Shown here piece after piece: positions 1 to 8,903 of a DNA stretch of 64,000 bases. Where the stretch lies: the NCBI RefSeq assembly GCF_900116615.1, contig NZ_FPBF01000001.1, forward strand, positions 477,625-541,624, read 5' to 3'. Below the pieces are notes generated by a model. That model saw only the letters and a program-made list of their open reading frames with translations, did no database searches and was not told the DNA's origin. The number at the start of each line of letters is the position of its first letter. Position 1 is the first letter of the stretch. Both the position numbers and the translations under genes were made by a program. The DNA is from Algoriphagus locisalis. GTDB lineage: Bacteria > Bacteroidota > Bacteroidia > Cytophagales > Cyclobacteriaceae.

Positions 1-1431
1 CACTATCAATCGAGGTGAAGATGCAGATCCAGCTTTAGAAACTCTCAAGAATAAATCATCCAGAACGGTTTCATGATTGAAATTCATCTGTACATTATCT
101 TCCGAGTAGGAAGTTTCCTTCCCCGCAGGGATTAGCGCGTCAATGCCGGGTATTACCACTTCGCTGCAAATGTCGATCTCCTCAGGAATGCCAAAATCCA
201 AATCCCAGAGGTAAGTTCTGCTGTTTGCATCCTGATAAGCAGGCAGCATTTCAAAGGAATTTGCACCCACTCGAAATTTTGCCAAACCGCCTTTTGCTGA
301 GATCGGGGCTTTTATTTTCAGAATATTGTTGATGTAATCCAACGATGCCTTGGAAGGTGCTGCACCATCATTAATGTTCGGTTCTCTGTCTTGACCTTGA
401 AGTGTAAAACTAATCTGACGCTCGTTTCCATAGGCATCATGAAGGGTCAAATTGTACGCTTTTTTTACCCCAGGCTCTAGCTCCAGATGTCCTGTTGTAG
501 TAGTATCAGGTGTGAAAAATTCAAATTTCAGGTTTTTCTGAAAATAAAGCTTGGTATAGCGATTCTGATGGGTATGCAGAAGAAACTGTCTGCTGTAGTT
601 GAAATCAACCTTATCAACTGTCAAATTAAAAACTCTGCCTTTATCATCGGCCAACTCAAAAGTAGGAAAGCCATTTCTATTACTTGCGCCATCCAATTGA
701 TCATAGCTCCGGATTTCTATTCCAACCTTACCTGTGATTTTGATCTCGCTTGGTAAACGGTAATTTGAACCGTTTGCTACAGGAGTGACTTCTAGTCTGG
801 CAAATTTCCCGTTCACCCGGGAATCAATAGCTAGTGGAACAATGGCTATACTTTGGGGTACAGGCGCTTTGTTATCGATGATTTCGGGAAATCCAAATAG
901 GAGTGGATCCATGGCTCGATCCAAGCTGTCTCTAATCTCAAAGTGCAAATGTGGACCACCTGAGCCACCGGTATTTCCGCTATCTGCGATGCGCTGCCCC
1001 TGCTTCACTGGTAATTCTCCCGGTTCAGGATAGATTTCCAGCTCATTTGCTTTTGCCTCATACATTTTCTTCCGCATGTATTCGCTCAGTTCCTGGTTGA
1101 AATTGCGCAGGTGACCGTAGAGCGTAATCATGCCATTCGGGTGCTTGAGGTAGATGACGTTGCCGTAACCAAAGGATGAGATTTTGATGCGATGTACCCA
1201 GCCATCCGCTGCCGCCAAAATGGGAATACCTTCCTGACCTCCGGTTTTGAAGTCCAAACCCGTGTGGAAATGGTTGGGACGTAATTCGGCAAAGTTTCCG
1301 GATAGGTAATTTCTGCTTCCTGGGTTGATTGGGTTTCTGAAGTAGGTTTTATCAACTTCTTGAGCATCAAGCTCAAAACCAGTCAATAATCCAAGAAATA
1401 GGACTGCGTAGGCTAGCTTACTTAACTTCAA
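1..1431 (-). CDS. M23-family (LytM-type) metallopeptidase, 3' end cut by window edge
   Basis: Predicted secreted peptidoglycan endopeptidase of family M23. The minus frame is open from TTG at 1431 to the window edge (477 codons). A signal peptide covers about residues 1-23. The LytM metal ligands are visible as HTGLD (H56, D60) and HLH (H161-H163) inside GGPHLHFEI. The domain is followed by a long beta-rich C-terminal extension that continues out of the window. No ATG lies near the signal peptide, so TTG is the best start; it overlaps the stop of the upstream FAH gene by 14 bp, suggesting translational coupling. The family normally hydrolyses peptide cross-links in peptidoglycan; the substrate here is not determined. 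The short ATG-initiated reading frame at 1128-1376 is a shadow of this gene. Confidence 0.85.
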   Translation of the reverse strand, partial: MKLSKLAYAVLFLGLLTGFELDAQEVDKTYFRNPINPGSRNYLSGNFAELRPNHFHTGLDFKTGGQEGIPILAAADGWVHRIKISSFGYGNVIYLKHPNGMITLYGHLRNFNQELSEYMRKKMYEAKANELEIYPEPGELPVKQGQRIADSGNTGGSGGPHLHFEIRDSLDRAMDPLLFGFPEIIDNKAPVPQSIAIVPLAIDSRVNGKFARLEVTPVANGSNYRLPSEIKITGKVGIEIRSYDQLDGASNRNGFPTFELADDKGRVFNLTVDKVDFNYSRQFLLHTHQNRYTKLYFQKNLKFEFFTPDTTTTGHLELEPGVKKAYNLTLHDAYGNERQISFTLQGQDREPNINDGAAPSKASLDYINNILKIKAPISAKGGLAKFRVGANSFEMLPAYQDANSRTYLWDLDFGIPEEIDICSEVVIPGIDALIPAGKETSYSEDNVQMNFNHETVLDDLFLRVSKAGSASSPRLIV

Positions 1432-2029
1432 AATCCAACATCTTTTCAGTTCCAATATATCCTTCCAATCGATCTCCGATCTGCACGGGACCAACTCCTG
1501 CCGGTGTGCCTGTATAGATTAAATCTCCGGTTTTTAGCATAAAAAATTGCGATACATATGCTATGATGGTGCCAAAGTCAAAAAGCATTAATGATGTATT
1601 GCCTCTCTGACGGGTTTCCCCATTGATGCTCAGGTGAAAGTCTATGTTCTTCTGATCTTCAAAATCTTCTACGGATTTGAATCCTCCAATCGGAGCAGCT
1701 CCGTTAAAACCCTTAGCTATTTCCCACGGTAAACCCTTGGCTTTGCATTGATCCTGTAAATCACGTGCGGTGAAGTCGATGCCCAAACCAATCTGATCAT
1801 AGTATCGATGAGCAAATTTCTTCTGAATGTATTTTCCTTGCTTTGATATCTTCAGTACCAGTTCAGCTTCGTGATGAATGTTTTTGGAAAAATCCGGGTA
1901 GAAAAATGGAGCTCCGTCTTTCAGAAGCGCCGTATCAGGTTTTAGAAAAACAACCGGGCTTCCGGGCGTTTCATTTTTCAATTCCTCTATATGAGCCGCA
2001 TAATTCCGGCCAATGCAAATGATTTTCAT
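1418..2029 (-). CDS. Fumarylacetoacetate hydrolase (FAH) family protein
   Basis: Cytoplasmic FAH-fold hydrolase/decarboxylase of 203 residues, the size of the short FAHD1/YcgM-type members. It starts directly with the fold (MKIICIGRNYAAHIEEL). The metal-binding acidic set is recognisable: HHEAELVL (ExE) and DFTARDLQ (Asp). The C-terminal GDLIYTGTPAGVGPV motif is typical of the family. Known members act on acylpyruvates or decarboxylate oxaloacetate; substrate cannot be told from sequence. Its stop overlaps the TTG start of the M23 peptidase. Upstream DNA (2030-2317) is non-coding, so this probably begins a two-gene transcript. Confidence 0.9.
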   Translation of the reverse strand: MKIICIGRNYAAHIEELKNETPGSPVVFLKPDTALLKDGAPFFYPDFSKNIHHEAELVLKISKQGKYIQKKFAHRYYDQIGLGIDFTARDLQDQCKAKGLPWEIAKGFNGAAPIGGFKSVEDFEDQKNIDFHLSINGETRQRGNTSLMLFDFGTIIAYVSQFFMLKTGDLIYTGTPAGVGPVQIGDRLEGYIGTEKMLDFEVK

Positions 2030-2317
2030 CGTTTTTAATTAGTTGAGTGTCCGTTTAAATGAACCAATAGGCATGGAATCAATCCTTAAGGATGGGGATT
2101 TTTCAAGGCTGAAACCAAAATTAATTCAAATAGGTAAACTCATGCTGATATAAATTTAATATCTCCCTGCTTTTCAGGCCCTGATTAAGGCAAAAGAAAT
2201 ATATATTCAGAATAACACTAAAATTTGGGTCACTTCCGTCTCCCGTCTTCTGTCGTCCAGCCAGCCAGCAAAATAAGTTTCCGATGGCAGCTAAAATTGA
2301 AGACAATCATGATTTTT

Positions 2318-3001
2318 TTAATCTACAGCTTGGAAAGTCATCAGACTTTCCCCATCCTCATTCAGCAGGTAAAGTTGGTTGTTTTCTATGGTATATCCAC
2401 GTGTATTGATAAGCGCTTCAGAGATTGCTTTTTCAGCGCTCATATCAGGACAAGCCATCATCGTGGCTGCCCCAGGGCCGAGAAGTAAGTTTTTCCCATC
2501 GTTTTCCTTGATCTCTCCACGCACTGAATTGCATCCCATGTCACCTACATAGGTTTTTTTGGATGCGTTAAATTCGAAAGTCAGGGCTTCTTTGGATTTG
2601 AATCCTGTTGGGTTTTCGATTTCACCTACTTTGATGAGCTTCCAAATGTTTGTAAGTCGCAGTGCCGGATCGGGTTCTTTGCTCATGATTTCCACTAGTT
2701 CATAGGTTTTAGAAGAAGCATCCGCGGGAATGGGTTGCTGCTTGTCTGTTACCTTTACCTTGATTTGGTAAATATTACCAGGCTCAAATTCGAAGCCTTT
2801 AATGGAGCTGTAAAAAAACTCCCATGCTCCGGGATCAATCTCTGTTCCCTTTTGTATTTGCAAGCAGGACATGGGACCAGTTCCCACACAGTCCATTTTG
2901 GCAGAATTGATCCACCAGATTTCTGTGTTCTCTTCATTGTCACGCTCGCAAGAGACTACAGCAAGTATGGTGCTGATGAGTAGAAATAGTATAGTTTTCA
3001 T
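2318..3001 (-). CDS. META domain + DUF4377 lipoprotein
   Basis: Envelope lipoprotein of 227 residues. The signal peptide ends in a lipobox (AVVSC) with lipidated Cys near residue 18. Residues about 25-105 match the DUF4377 pattern (IWWINSAKMDCVGTGPMSCLQ, KVKVTD). Residues about 115-225 form a META/HslJ-like domain: NIWKL start, DMGCNSVRG, and TMMACPDM before the last strand. META domains occur in heat-shock protein HslJ and in many secreted Bacteroidota proteins, but the molecular role is not known. It stands alone between non-coding stretches, transcribed in the same direction as its neighbours. Confidence 0.85.
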   Translation of the reverse strand: MKTILFLLISTILAVVSCERDNEENTEIWWINSAKMDCVGTGPMSCLQIQKGTEIDPGAWEFFYSSIKGFEFEPGNIYQIKVKVTDKQQPIPADASSKTYELVEIMSKEPDPALRLTNIWKLIKVGEIENPTGFKSKEALTFEFNASKKTYVGDMGCNSVRGEIKENDGKNLLLGPGAATMMACPDMSAEKAISEALINTRGYTIENNQLYLLNEDGESLMTFQAVD

Positions 3002-3219
3002 TTGATTACAATTTATCTTTTAATTCTCACATTGTCTGTCCCGATTTTAATTCGGGCGAATCTCACAATGTGATCCCAATATTTTTCTTAAGGACATCCT
3101 TTTTGGTGTAGCCTCGGACATATTCGGTTTCTTAAGTTTTTCTTCTTGACTCTTGGTTCTAGCCTCTGATATCTTACTACTTAAGTCTTACTACTTACGT
3201 GTTGCTACTAAATAATCCT

Positions 3220-3948
3220 CTAGTAAACCGTCATCACTTCTTCAAACAGCTTTTCAGTCCACAGACTATACATTTTTGCACTTGGATGTAAGCCATCGGC
3301 GGCAAGCATGTCTGGCTGAGCGCCTAGAGACCTGTACTGAGCTGTAATATCAATATAAGTAACCTCATGCTTTTCGCAGATTTCTGCCTTTATACTATTG
3401 TAAGCGTCTATTTCTTCCTTAATCTTAAGTTGATCTCTTCCACTTTGCGCAGCAAAAGGAGTAACTCCCCAGTCTGGGATTGACAATACAACTACATGAT
3501 TGGATTTGATCGCAGCAAAGCTGATTGCCCTCAAAAGCATAGTTTCAAACTCCTCTTCGAACTTTTCTATAGGATAGCCTCGGTATTGATTATTCACACC
3601 AATTGATAAAGTGACCAAATCGTAGGTGTTTCCTGCAATCTGAGCCGCATTGATCCCTCTTTCAAGCTCATCGACTGTCCAGCCTGTTTGAGCAATCACT
3701 TCGGGCGTGGCCCAATTCTTATCAGTTTCAGTGTTTAATTTAGTGATCAATTGACTTGGATATCGTCCTGCATCGTTGACTCCCTCGCCAATAGTATAAC
3801 TATCGCCAAGTGCCAAATAGCTCAGTTGGTTACTGTTGTCGGTCGGGTTTTCTGTCTGAGGATTATCAGAATCGTCTGGCTGCATATTTTTGGTGCTGTT
3901 ACAGGAAAGTATGCCTAAAATGGCGAAGGTGAATATTACGGATTTCAT
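3220..3948 (-). CDS. SGNH/GDSL-family hydrolase lipoprotein
   Basis: Secreted lipoprotein esterase/lipase of the SGNH superfamily, 242 residues. The signal peptide ends in the lipobox ILSC, followed by an Asp/Asn-rich linker (residues about 20-42). Block I is LGDSYTIGEG (nucleophile Ser), block III is SIGVNNQYRG in place of the commoner GxND, and block V is DGLHPS with the catalytic Asp and His. Members hydrolyse acyl esters of lipids, acylated sugars or peptidoglycan; substrate unknown. It lies 17 bp downstream of the LD-carboxypeptidase gene on the same strand, so the two are probably cotranscribed. Confidence 0.88.
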   Translation of the reverse strand: MKSVIFTFAILGILSCNSTKNMQPDDSDNPQTENPTDNSNQLSYLALGDSYTIGEGVNDAGRYPSQLITKLNTETDKNWATPEVIAQTGWTVDELERGINAAQIAGNTYDLVTLSIGVNNQYRGYPIEKFEEEFETMLLRAISFAAIKSNHVVVLSIPDWGVTPFAAQSGRDQLKIKEEIDAYNSIKAEICEKHEVTYIDITAQYRSLGAQPDMLAADGLHPSAKMYSLWTEKLFEEVMTVY

Positions 3949-3965
3949 AGTAAGTAGATTAGTTC

Positions 3966-5006
3966 CTACTGAAATACGGACTCAAGCAGGCTTATGGTTC
4001 CCCGGTCTGCATCAATCCCAACTTTTCCTCCTACTGGAATAATAAATTGCTTGGAAATATGTCCAATCATCGCGCCAGAGTATGCAGGAATATTCAATGG
4101 TAAAATATAATCATCGAGCACCTGATCCAAAGTAAGTGAACCATATCCACCACCTGGTTCACAGTCAGAACATTGCCCAAAAACAAAGCCCTTGATTTGG
4201 TCTAGCGTGCCATTAAGTTTCAGCGTGCTCATCATTCGGTCCATTCTGTATGGATCTTCTCCCACATCTTCAATGAAAAGTATAGCGTCCTTGAAATCAG
4301 GATAATAGGGAGAACCTGAGATCGCTGTCAAAACAGTGAGGTTTCCACCCAGAATTTTCCCTTCTGCTTTTCCGCCTTTTAATGTCTGAATACGATTTGA
4401 TTTAACCACTAAATCATCACTTTCAGCATGTATATTCTCAAAAGTTACTTTCTCCCGATTGAAGAATATCTTCTCAAATTGGGCCACATTGAAGCTGTTC
4501 CAACTTCCAGATCCCATAGGTCCATGAAAAGTAATCAAGCCAGTTTGGGCATGAATCGCGCAATGAAGAGCTGTGATATCCGAATAGCCCAATAATGGTT
4601 TGGGGTTTTTAGATATGGCTTTGTAATCTATTAAGGGTAGGATTCTGGCAGCACCCGAACCCCCACGTATGCTCACAATTGCTTTTACATCTTTGTCGGC
4701 AAACATGTCATTCAAGTCTCCCGCTCGCTCAGCATCCGTTCCTGCCAGGTGTCCATACCGGTTCATCAGGCTCTTTCCCAGTTTTACTTCAAACCCCAGT
4801 GCTTCCAAGGCTTCTTTGGCATAGGTGAACTGCATCCTGTCCGCCGTAGCAGCAGAAGGGGAAATCAAACCTACGGTATCTCCTTTTTGGATCGCCTTCG
4901 GCAAAAGAGTTTTGGGATCGTATGCTGGATGGACAGAATCCCAGGCTACGAGTGGGAGTGAGGCTGAAAGTAGTCCGAGTGATTTTAAGAAAGCTCGTTT
5001 TTGCAT
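3966..5006 (-). CDS. LD-carboxypeptidase (peptidase S66, LdcA/MccF type)
   Basis: Exported S66 peptidase of 346 residues. The N terminus (MQKRAFLKSLGLLSASLP) looks like a Tat-type or Sec signal but has KR rather than RR. Catalytic residues by family pattern: nucleophile Ser142 in GYSDITALH, Glu in LFIEDVGEDPYRMDRM, and His in IGHISKQFIIPVG. S66 enzymes cleave the L-Lys/mDAP-D-Ala bond of murein tetrapeptides during recycling, or cleave microcin C-like substrates (MccF branch). The exported location here favours wall turnover. The neighbouring SGNH hydrolase, PBP4 and M23 peptidase also point to envelope remodelling. Confidence 0.88.
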   Translation of the reverse strand: MQKRAFLKSLGLLSASLPLVAWDSVHPAYDPKTLLPKAIQKGDTVGLISPSAATADRMQFTYAKEALEALGFEVKLGKSLMNRYGHLAGTDAERAGDLNDMFADKDVKAIVSIRGGSGAARILPLIDYKAISKNPKPLLGYSDITALHCAIHAQTGLITFHGPMGSGSWNSFNVAQFEKIFFNREKVTFENIHAESDDLVVKSNRIQTLKGGKAEGKILGGNLTVLTAISGSPYYPDFKDAILFIEDVGEDPYRMDRMMSTLKLNGTLDQIKGFVFGQCSDCEPGGGYGSLTLDQVLDDYILPLNIPAYSGAMIGHISKQFIIPVGGKVGIDADRGTISLLESVFQ

Positions 5007-5059
5007 GGGTGAAGGGTATTAATTCTAAGACGTGAAAATAAGGCTTTTTTATTTTTAAG

Positions 5060-5445
5060 TTAATTTTTCTCGCGGCGACGCGGCGGCGCAACGTTAGATA
5101 ACCTTTGAGGTTTTCAGAACCTCGAAGGTTTTATTTTTAGGCAACAGATGCTGTTTTTTTACCACGGTGGGCGCAGAGATTTTTGTAGAGAGCGCGGTAG
5201 TAATTGATTTTTCTCGCGGCGGCGCAGCGGCGAGCGTTTGATTAACCTTTGAGGTTTCTCGAACCTCGAAGGTTTTATTTTTTAGCAACACATGTTGTTT
5301 TTTTACCGCAAAGTGCACTGAGTTTTTCGCAAAGTTTATGCTGTAAATATCTCCCGCAAAGGTGCCAAGAAGCAAAGAAAAATTTAAATAAAGGAATACT
5401 GGCTTTGATTAACCTTTGAGGTTTTCAGAACCTCGAAGGTTTTAT
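5060..5445. repeat. Tandem ~150-bp repeat with AACCTTTGAGG hairpin
   Basis: Three copies of a 31-bp imperfect hairpin, each starting AACCTTTGAGG and ending CCTCGAAGGTT, lie at 5100-5130, 5244-5274 and 5411-5441. Two copies of a GC-rich segment (TTTTTCTCGCGGCG...) lie at about 5066 and 5207, and two copies of an ACA-GATGC/CATGT-TGTTTTTTTACC segment follow the first two hairpins. Spacings of 144 and 167 bp show tandem duplication of a larger unit. Short reading frames here (5094-5590) are repeat-borne and not considered genes. This accounts for the whole gap 5007-5523. Confidence 0.75.
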
Positions 5446-5523
5446 TAGTGCTTAAATACTTTCCATTAAAGTTGGAGGTTCCCTCAAATCCCAAAACCCA
5501 AATCCCAAATCCCAAATCCGACA

Positions 5524-6816
5524 TCAAACCATCTCTCTCACCATCACCATCACCTTTTCCATCTCCCTTCTCACTTCCGAAGCTTTCCATGGATAGTTCG
5601 AATTCATAAAAGCAAAGCAGTAGTAGCGACCACTTTTCCCCCGCACTAATCCAACGAGACTGTGATTATTGCTCATGGTGCCTGTCTTTGCAAAAATGTA
5701 GGGTTGCTCAGCTTTATAGCTGTTTTCCAATGTTCCGGCTCTGCCGCCAGCGGGCAATAGTTCAAACAATTGTTGATCTGGTAGCATTCTATAGATCTTT
5801 TCGAAAAGTGCCACCATAGTTCGTGGGGTGAAAAGATCATGCCTGCTCAAGCCGGATCCATCCACCCATTGGGGTTCGTCGGGGAGGTCATACAGGTATG
5901 TTTTAAGCATGTATTCGATGGCACGCTCTGTATCCAAGCGCTGGAAGAGCCGATCCGAAACCATCAGCATCAGTTGCTCTGCGAGGAAATTGTCACTCTC
6001 CAGCATCATTTCTTTGAGAATTGGGAAAAGCGGAGCCCCTCTCCATTCCTGATGGAGTGTGGGTAAACTGTCTGGCTCGTAAATCCAATTTTTGCCTGTG
6101 ACATCTGAGGCAAGTTGCATCAAGAGTTCGGGGGAAGTAATAAATGGGATGAATTCCTCCCGGGCTCGAAAGTTATTTGGATTGTAATAGAATTTGTTTG
6201 AATGAAAATCCCGCTCCAATTCCCGAATCGTACGGTTGGTAGGGAATACATCAGCTTGGAAACTGGGAGGGAAGACGGTAGGAGCATTACCCACTTTTTT
6301 CACCTTAACCAAATTACCATAAATTGGGAGGGAACTGCGCTCCGCCGAATAGTTGTAATAATAATCATCCCACTGCCAGCCGTAACCAAATGCCGGAGAC
6401 ATCATATTGGCATCCGAAAAAACAATAGTTTCATAGGGAGCCAAAAATTCTTGAAAATCCGGTTGATATAAAGTTTTGTACTTCCAACTTGGATCTCCGG
6501 ATCCCCAGATTTTAATGGTGTTTCCATCTGTGACGTAGCGCAAAGTTTGTGTGCTATCGTTTAGGACGACAAGAGAGGAAAAAAGTGTAAAAAGCTTGGT
6601 AGTGGAAGCAGGAATAAATCGCTGGTGGCTGTTTTTCTCGTAGAGCACCATCTGCGAATCCAAATCATACAGCATAAAACCTGTCAAATGCCCATTGAAA
6701 AAGCTGTCTTCTCCCAGTGCGCTTTCCAGCTTTAAGTATTGGTCTCGGGTGAGCTGCGCAAAAAGACTTAAATTAAAGCTTAGTATAAGGAGTAGTCCGG
6801 TGAACAGTTTACGCAT
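5524..6816 (-). CDS. dacB: D-alanyl-D-alanine carboxypeptidase/endopeptidase (PBP4, peptidase S13)
   Basis: Penicillin-binding protein of the PBP4 (S13) family, 430 residues, exported. I start it at ATG 6816 because MRKLFTGLLLILSFNLSLFA is a clear signal peptide; the frame stays open to 6996 but that stretch overlaps the DUF423 gene in another frame. Active-site motifs are present in order: SxxK as ASTTK (S71, K74), SxN as SDN in LESDNFLAEQ, and KTG as AKTGTMSNNHS. These enzymes trim the terminal D-Ala of pentapeptides or cut cross-links. The gene starts 3 bp after the DUF423 stop. The symbol is family-level. Confidence 0.85.
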   Translation of the reverse strand: MRKLFTGLLLILSFNLSLFAQLTRDQYLKLESALGEDSFFNGHLTGFMLYDLDSQMVLYEKNSHQRFIPASTTKLFTLFSSLVVLNDSTQTLRYVTDGNTIKIWGSGDPSWKYKTLYQPDFQEFLAPYETIVFSDANMMSPAFGYGWQWDDYYYNYSAERSSLPIYGNLVKVKKVGNAPTVFPPSFQADVFPTNRTIRELERDFHSNKFYYNPNNFRAREEFIPFITSPELLMQLASDVTGKNWIYEPDSLPTLHQEWRGAPLFPILKEMMLESDNFLAEQLMLMVSDRLFQRLDTERAIEYMLKTYLYDLPDEPQWVDGSGLSRHDLFTPRTMVALFEKIYRMLPDQQLFELLPAGGRAGTLENSYKAEQPYIFAKTGTMSNNHSLVGLVRGKSGRYYCFAFMNSNYPWKASEVRREMEKVMVMVREMV

Positions 6817-6818
6817 GC

Positions 6819-7196
6819 TTAGTTTTTTGAAACTGCTAAAACCACCAAAATCCAGCCTGCAATAAAAGCTACTCCCCCTAGAGGAGTAACTGCCCCAAGC
6901 CAGGTGATTCCAGTCAGAGAGAGTACATATAAGGAGCCGGAGAAAATCAGAATTCCTATTGCCATTAGCAAAGCTGCTAAGCTTAGTTTTTTCCATTCGG
7001 GTTTGACTATAGCCAAAATTCCAATCAGAAAAATGGCAATGGAATGGTAAAAATGGTATTTCACCCCAGTTTCAAAAGTCTCAACTCTTCCTGTTTCGGC
7101 TAATATATCCTTCAATCCGTGAGCTCCGAAAGCTCCGATTCCCACTGCAATCGCGCCTAAAACTGCTGCCAATTGTATGATCCCTTTTCCTCTCAT
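6819..7196 (-). CDS. DUF423 small integral membrane protein
   Basis: A 125-residue protein with four predicted membrane helices and the family signature IAVGIGAFGAHGLK near the N terminus, plus TGVKYHFYHSIAIFLIG and LGAVTPLGGVAFIAGW. This is the YwdK/YgdD-like DUF423 family of the cytoplasmic membrane; function unknown. It is followed after 2 bp by the PBP4 gene, implying one transcript. Length is normal for the family. Confidence 0.9.
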   Translation of the reverse strand: MRGKGIIQLAAVLGAIAVGIGAFGAHGLKDILAETGRVETFETGVKYHFYHSIAIFLIGILAIVKPEWKKLSLAALLMAIGILIFSGSLYVLSLTGITWLGAVTPLGGVAFIAGWILVVLAVSKN

Positions 7197-8087
7197 TTTA
7201 GTACTTCAGTATTCTAAATTCACTATTCATCATTCGAAATTATGAATATCAGCTCAACTTCACCTATGTAATTTTAATTAATGCTTAAGGTTCAGGATTC
7301 ATAATATCCTTCAACGCGGCGGAGGGAATTGTGGATTTTGTCACACCGAGTCTTAAATATTCTGCGAACATACAAAAAGGGGGATGACAGAAGTTTATTC
7401 TGGAACCATAAACGTAGTCACCTTGAGCACTTGAGAGACGAGAGTCTCGAAATCGAAAGGTCCTCGACTCCGCTCGGACTGACCCCTTTTCCGTGTCCTC
7501 AAATAAATCTGTCACACCGAGCGAAGTCCAGGTGAAACTTAATGGAATATGTATATCCGCTTTTCTGCCAGTAAGGAGACAAAAGCAGCATAGTATAAGT
7601 TAAACTTAAGAATTTAGGTTACTTTAGCCTGTCCCGCTCCTGCGGGAGTCTTCGGTCATCCCCGCCTGCTGTCGGGCAGGGGTCTTCTGGCCGGTTGAGC
7701 AGAGAAATATTGGTTACTGGCATCATTCCGTATAATCATATAATGGAATTTGGCTACTGGTAGAATTGCGTATATGCCTAATAAAATCTTCACCTAGTCC
7801 AGACATGGACTTTGCATCGTTTATTTAAACTTAAGGAAGCAGGGTAGGGGCTAGTTGTTGATATTTTAAGGGATCAACAAATAAATTAAAACTAAAGCTT
7901 TATATTATCAAAAGAACCTTTAAAAACCAGAAAATTGCAGCTGAATCTGAAATTGGTGAGATTGGTCTGCAGTACTTTTCCTAAGAAAACACAGGCGTTT
8001 TTTACCAATGTGTTAAAAAATCTCTGGATTTAAGGTTAAATGCTTAAGTTTGCCCAGTTTTTGAGAGAAAAAATAAAAAATTACTAT
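7197..8087. other. Intergenic repeat region with MITE copy 1
   Basis: About 890 bp upstream of the exopolysaccharide locus with no credible gene. It holds a segment (about 7500-7548 and 7749-7780) that resembles DNA at 51253-51325, split by MITE copy 1. It also holds two GC-rich hairpins inside the MITE (CCCGCTCCTGCGGG and CCCGCCTGCTGTCGGGCAGGGG) and an AT-rich stretch from about 7860 that probably contains the wza promoter, though I cannot place it. The reading frames at 7285-7535 are shadows in repeat DNA. Confidence 0.6.
7549..7740. mobile_element. MITE-like element copy 1 (192 bp)
   Basis: Ends are inverted: left end ATGTATATCCGC...TGCCAGTAA, right end TTACTGGCATCATTCCG...CATA, pairing in two blocks around a 5-nt spacer. 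It is flanked by the perfect 9-bp direct repeat TAATGGAAT at 7540-7548 and 7741-7749, the mark of transposition. It is about 41 bp longer than the other two copies because of extra GC-rich hairpins in its core. It contains no gene. It sits within DNA resembling 51253-51325, where an unoccupied version of the site can be read. Confidence 0.8.
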
Positions 8088-8897
8088 ATGAGGAACATCT
8101 TGAAGGGGCTGTCGTTTGCCCTGGTTTTTTTCATGGCCTTTGGCTGCATCTCAAATGAGAAAATCATCTATCTGCAGAATTTGGAGGAAAATACCCCAAT
8201 AGAAGATGATGAGTTGATCACCTATAAAATTCCAGAATACAAGTTGCAATACAACGATATTATTGACGTAAACATTCAGACTGTTGATGATATGACGCAA
8301 TTTGGCTTTAACAATAAACCTCCTCAGACTAATTCTCAGATGGGTAATGTCTCGGCCCAAAGTGGTGGTGATATTTATTATATGACGGGATATTCAGTTG
8401 ACGAGAACGGAAATATCCGCCTTCCTATAGTGGGAGAGGTGTATGTTAGGGATAAAACTTTGGATGAAGCAAGGATTGATGTAGAACAAAAACTTCGTGA
8501 GTATGTGAAGTCCGAATTATACGTAAAAGTTAAACTGGGGGGAGTGCGGTATTCGGCTTTGGGCGAATTCAGGAGACCTGGTAAATATGTGGTTTTGCAG
8601 GACAGAATGACGATTTTTGAAGCAATTGCCAATGCTGGGGATTTGACCACTGTAGCTAAAAGAGATGAGGTATTATTAATCAGACAGTATCCTGAAGGGA
8701 CAAGATTACATAGAATAAATTTATTGGATAGGCAGATCGTAGCTTCTCCTTATTATTTTATCCAGCCCAATGACCAACTTTATATTGAACCTATGAAAGT
8801 TAGGGAAACAGGTACAGGTGAAAATACAGCACAGACCTTGGCCCTTGTTTTTGCAGGAATTTCTTCTGTTGCCCTAATATTAAACTTACTCAAATAA
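8088..8897 (+). CDS. Polysaccharide export lipoprotein (Wza/OPX family)
   Basis: Outer-membrane polysaccharide export protein, first gene of the EPS locus. Start chosen at ATG 8088 because MRNILKGLSFALVFFMAFGC gives a lipoprotein signal with lipobox; an in-frame ATG at 8040 would add 16 residues. Residues about 45-150 form the Poly_export domain (QYNDIIDVNIQTVDD, YSVDENGNIRLPIVGEV), followed by an SLBB domain (ALGEFRRPGKYVVLQDRMTIFEAIANAGDL). A C-terminal helix (TLALVFAGISSVALILNLL) would be the membrane-spanning barrel helix. OPX proteins form the outer-membrane channel working with the Wzc-type kinase, encoded 6 bp downstream. Confidence 0.9.
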   Translation: MRNILKGLSFALVFFMAFGCISNEKIIYLQNLEENTPIEDDELITYKIPEYKLQYNDIIDVNIQTVDDMTQFGFNNKPPQTNSQMGNVSAQSGGDIYYMTGYSVDENGNIRLPIVGEVYVRDKTLDEARIDVEQKLREYVKSELYVKVKLGGVRYSALGEFRRPGKYVVLQDRMTIFEAIANAGDLTTVAKRDEVLLIRQYPEGTRLHRINLLDRQIVASPYYFIQPNDQLYIEPMKVRETGTGENTAQTLALVFAGISSVALILNLLK

Positions 8898-8903
8898 GCA
8901 TTT

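Noticed and set aside
2121..2306. 61-codon minus-strand ORF
   Set aside because: Codon use is not coding-like and it includes a CTTCCGTCTCCCGTCTTC low-complexity run found elsewhere between genes.
5094..5590. Two ORFs with repeated NKTFEVxxTSKV peptide
   Set aside because: The peptide is the translation of the AACCTTTGAGG hairpin repeat.
6817..6996. N-terminal extension of PBP4
   Set aside because: It overlaps the DUF423 gene in a different frame, and a signal peptide begins at 6816.
7549..7740. Integron attC site
   Set aside because: The inverted ends lack the GTTRRRY/RYYYAAC core boxes, and 9-bp target duplications point to transposition.
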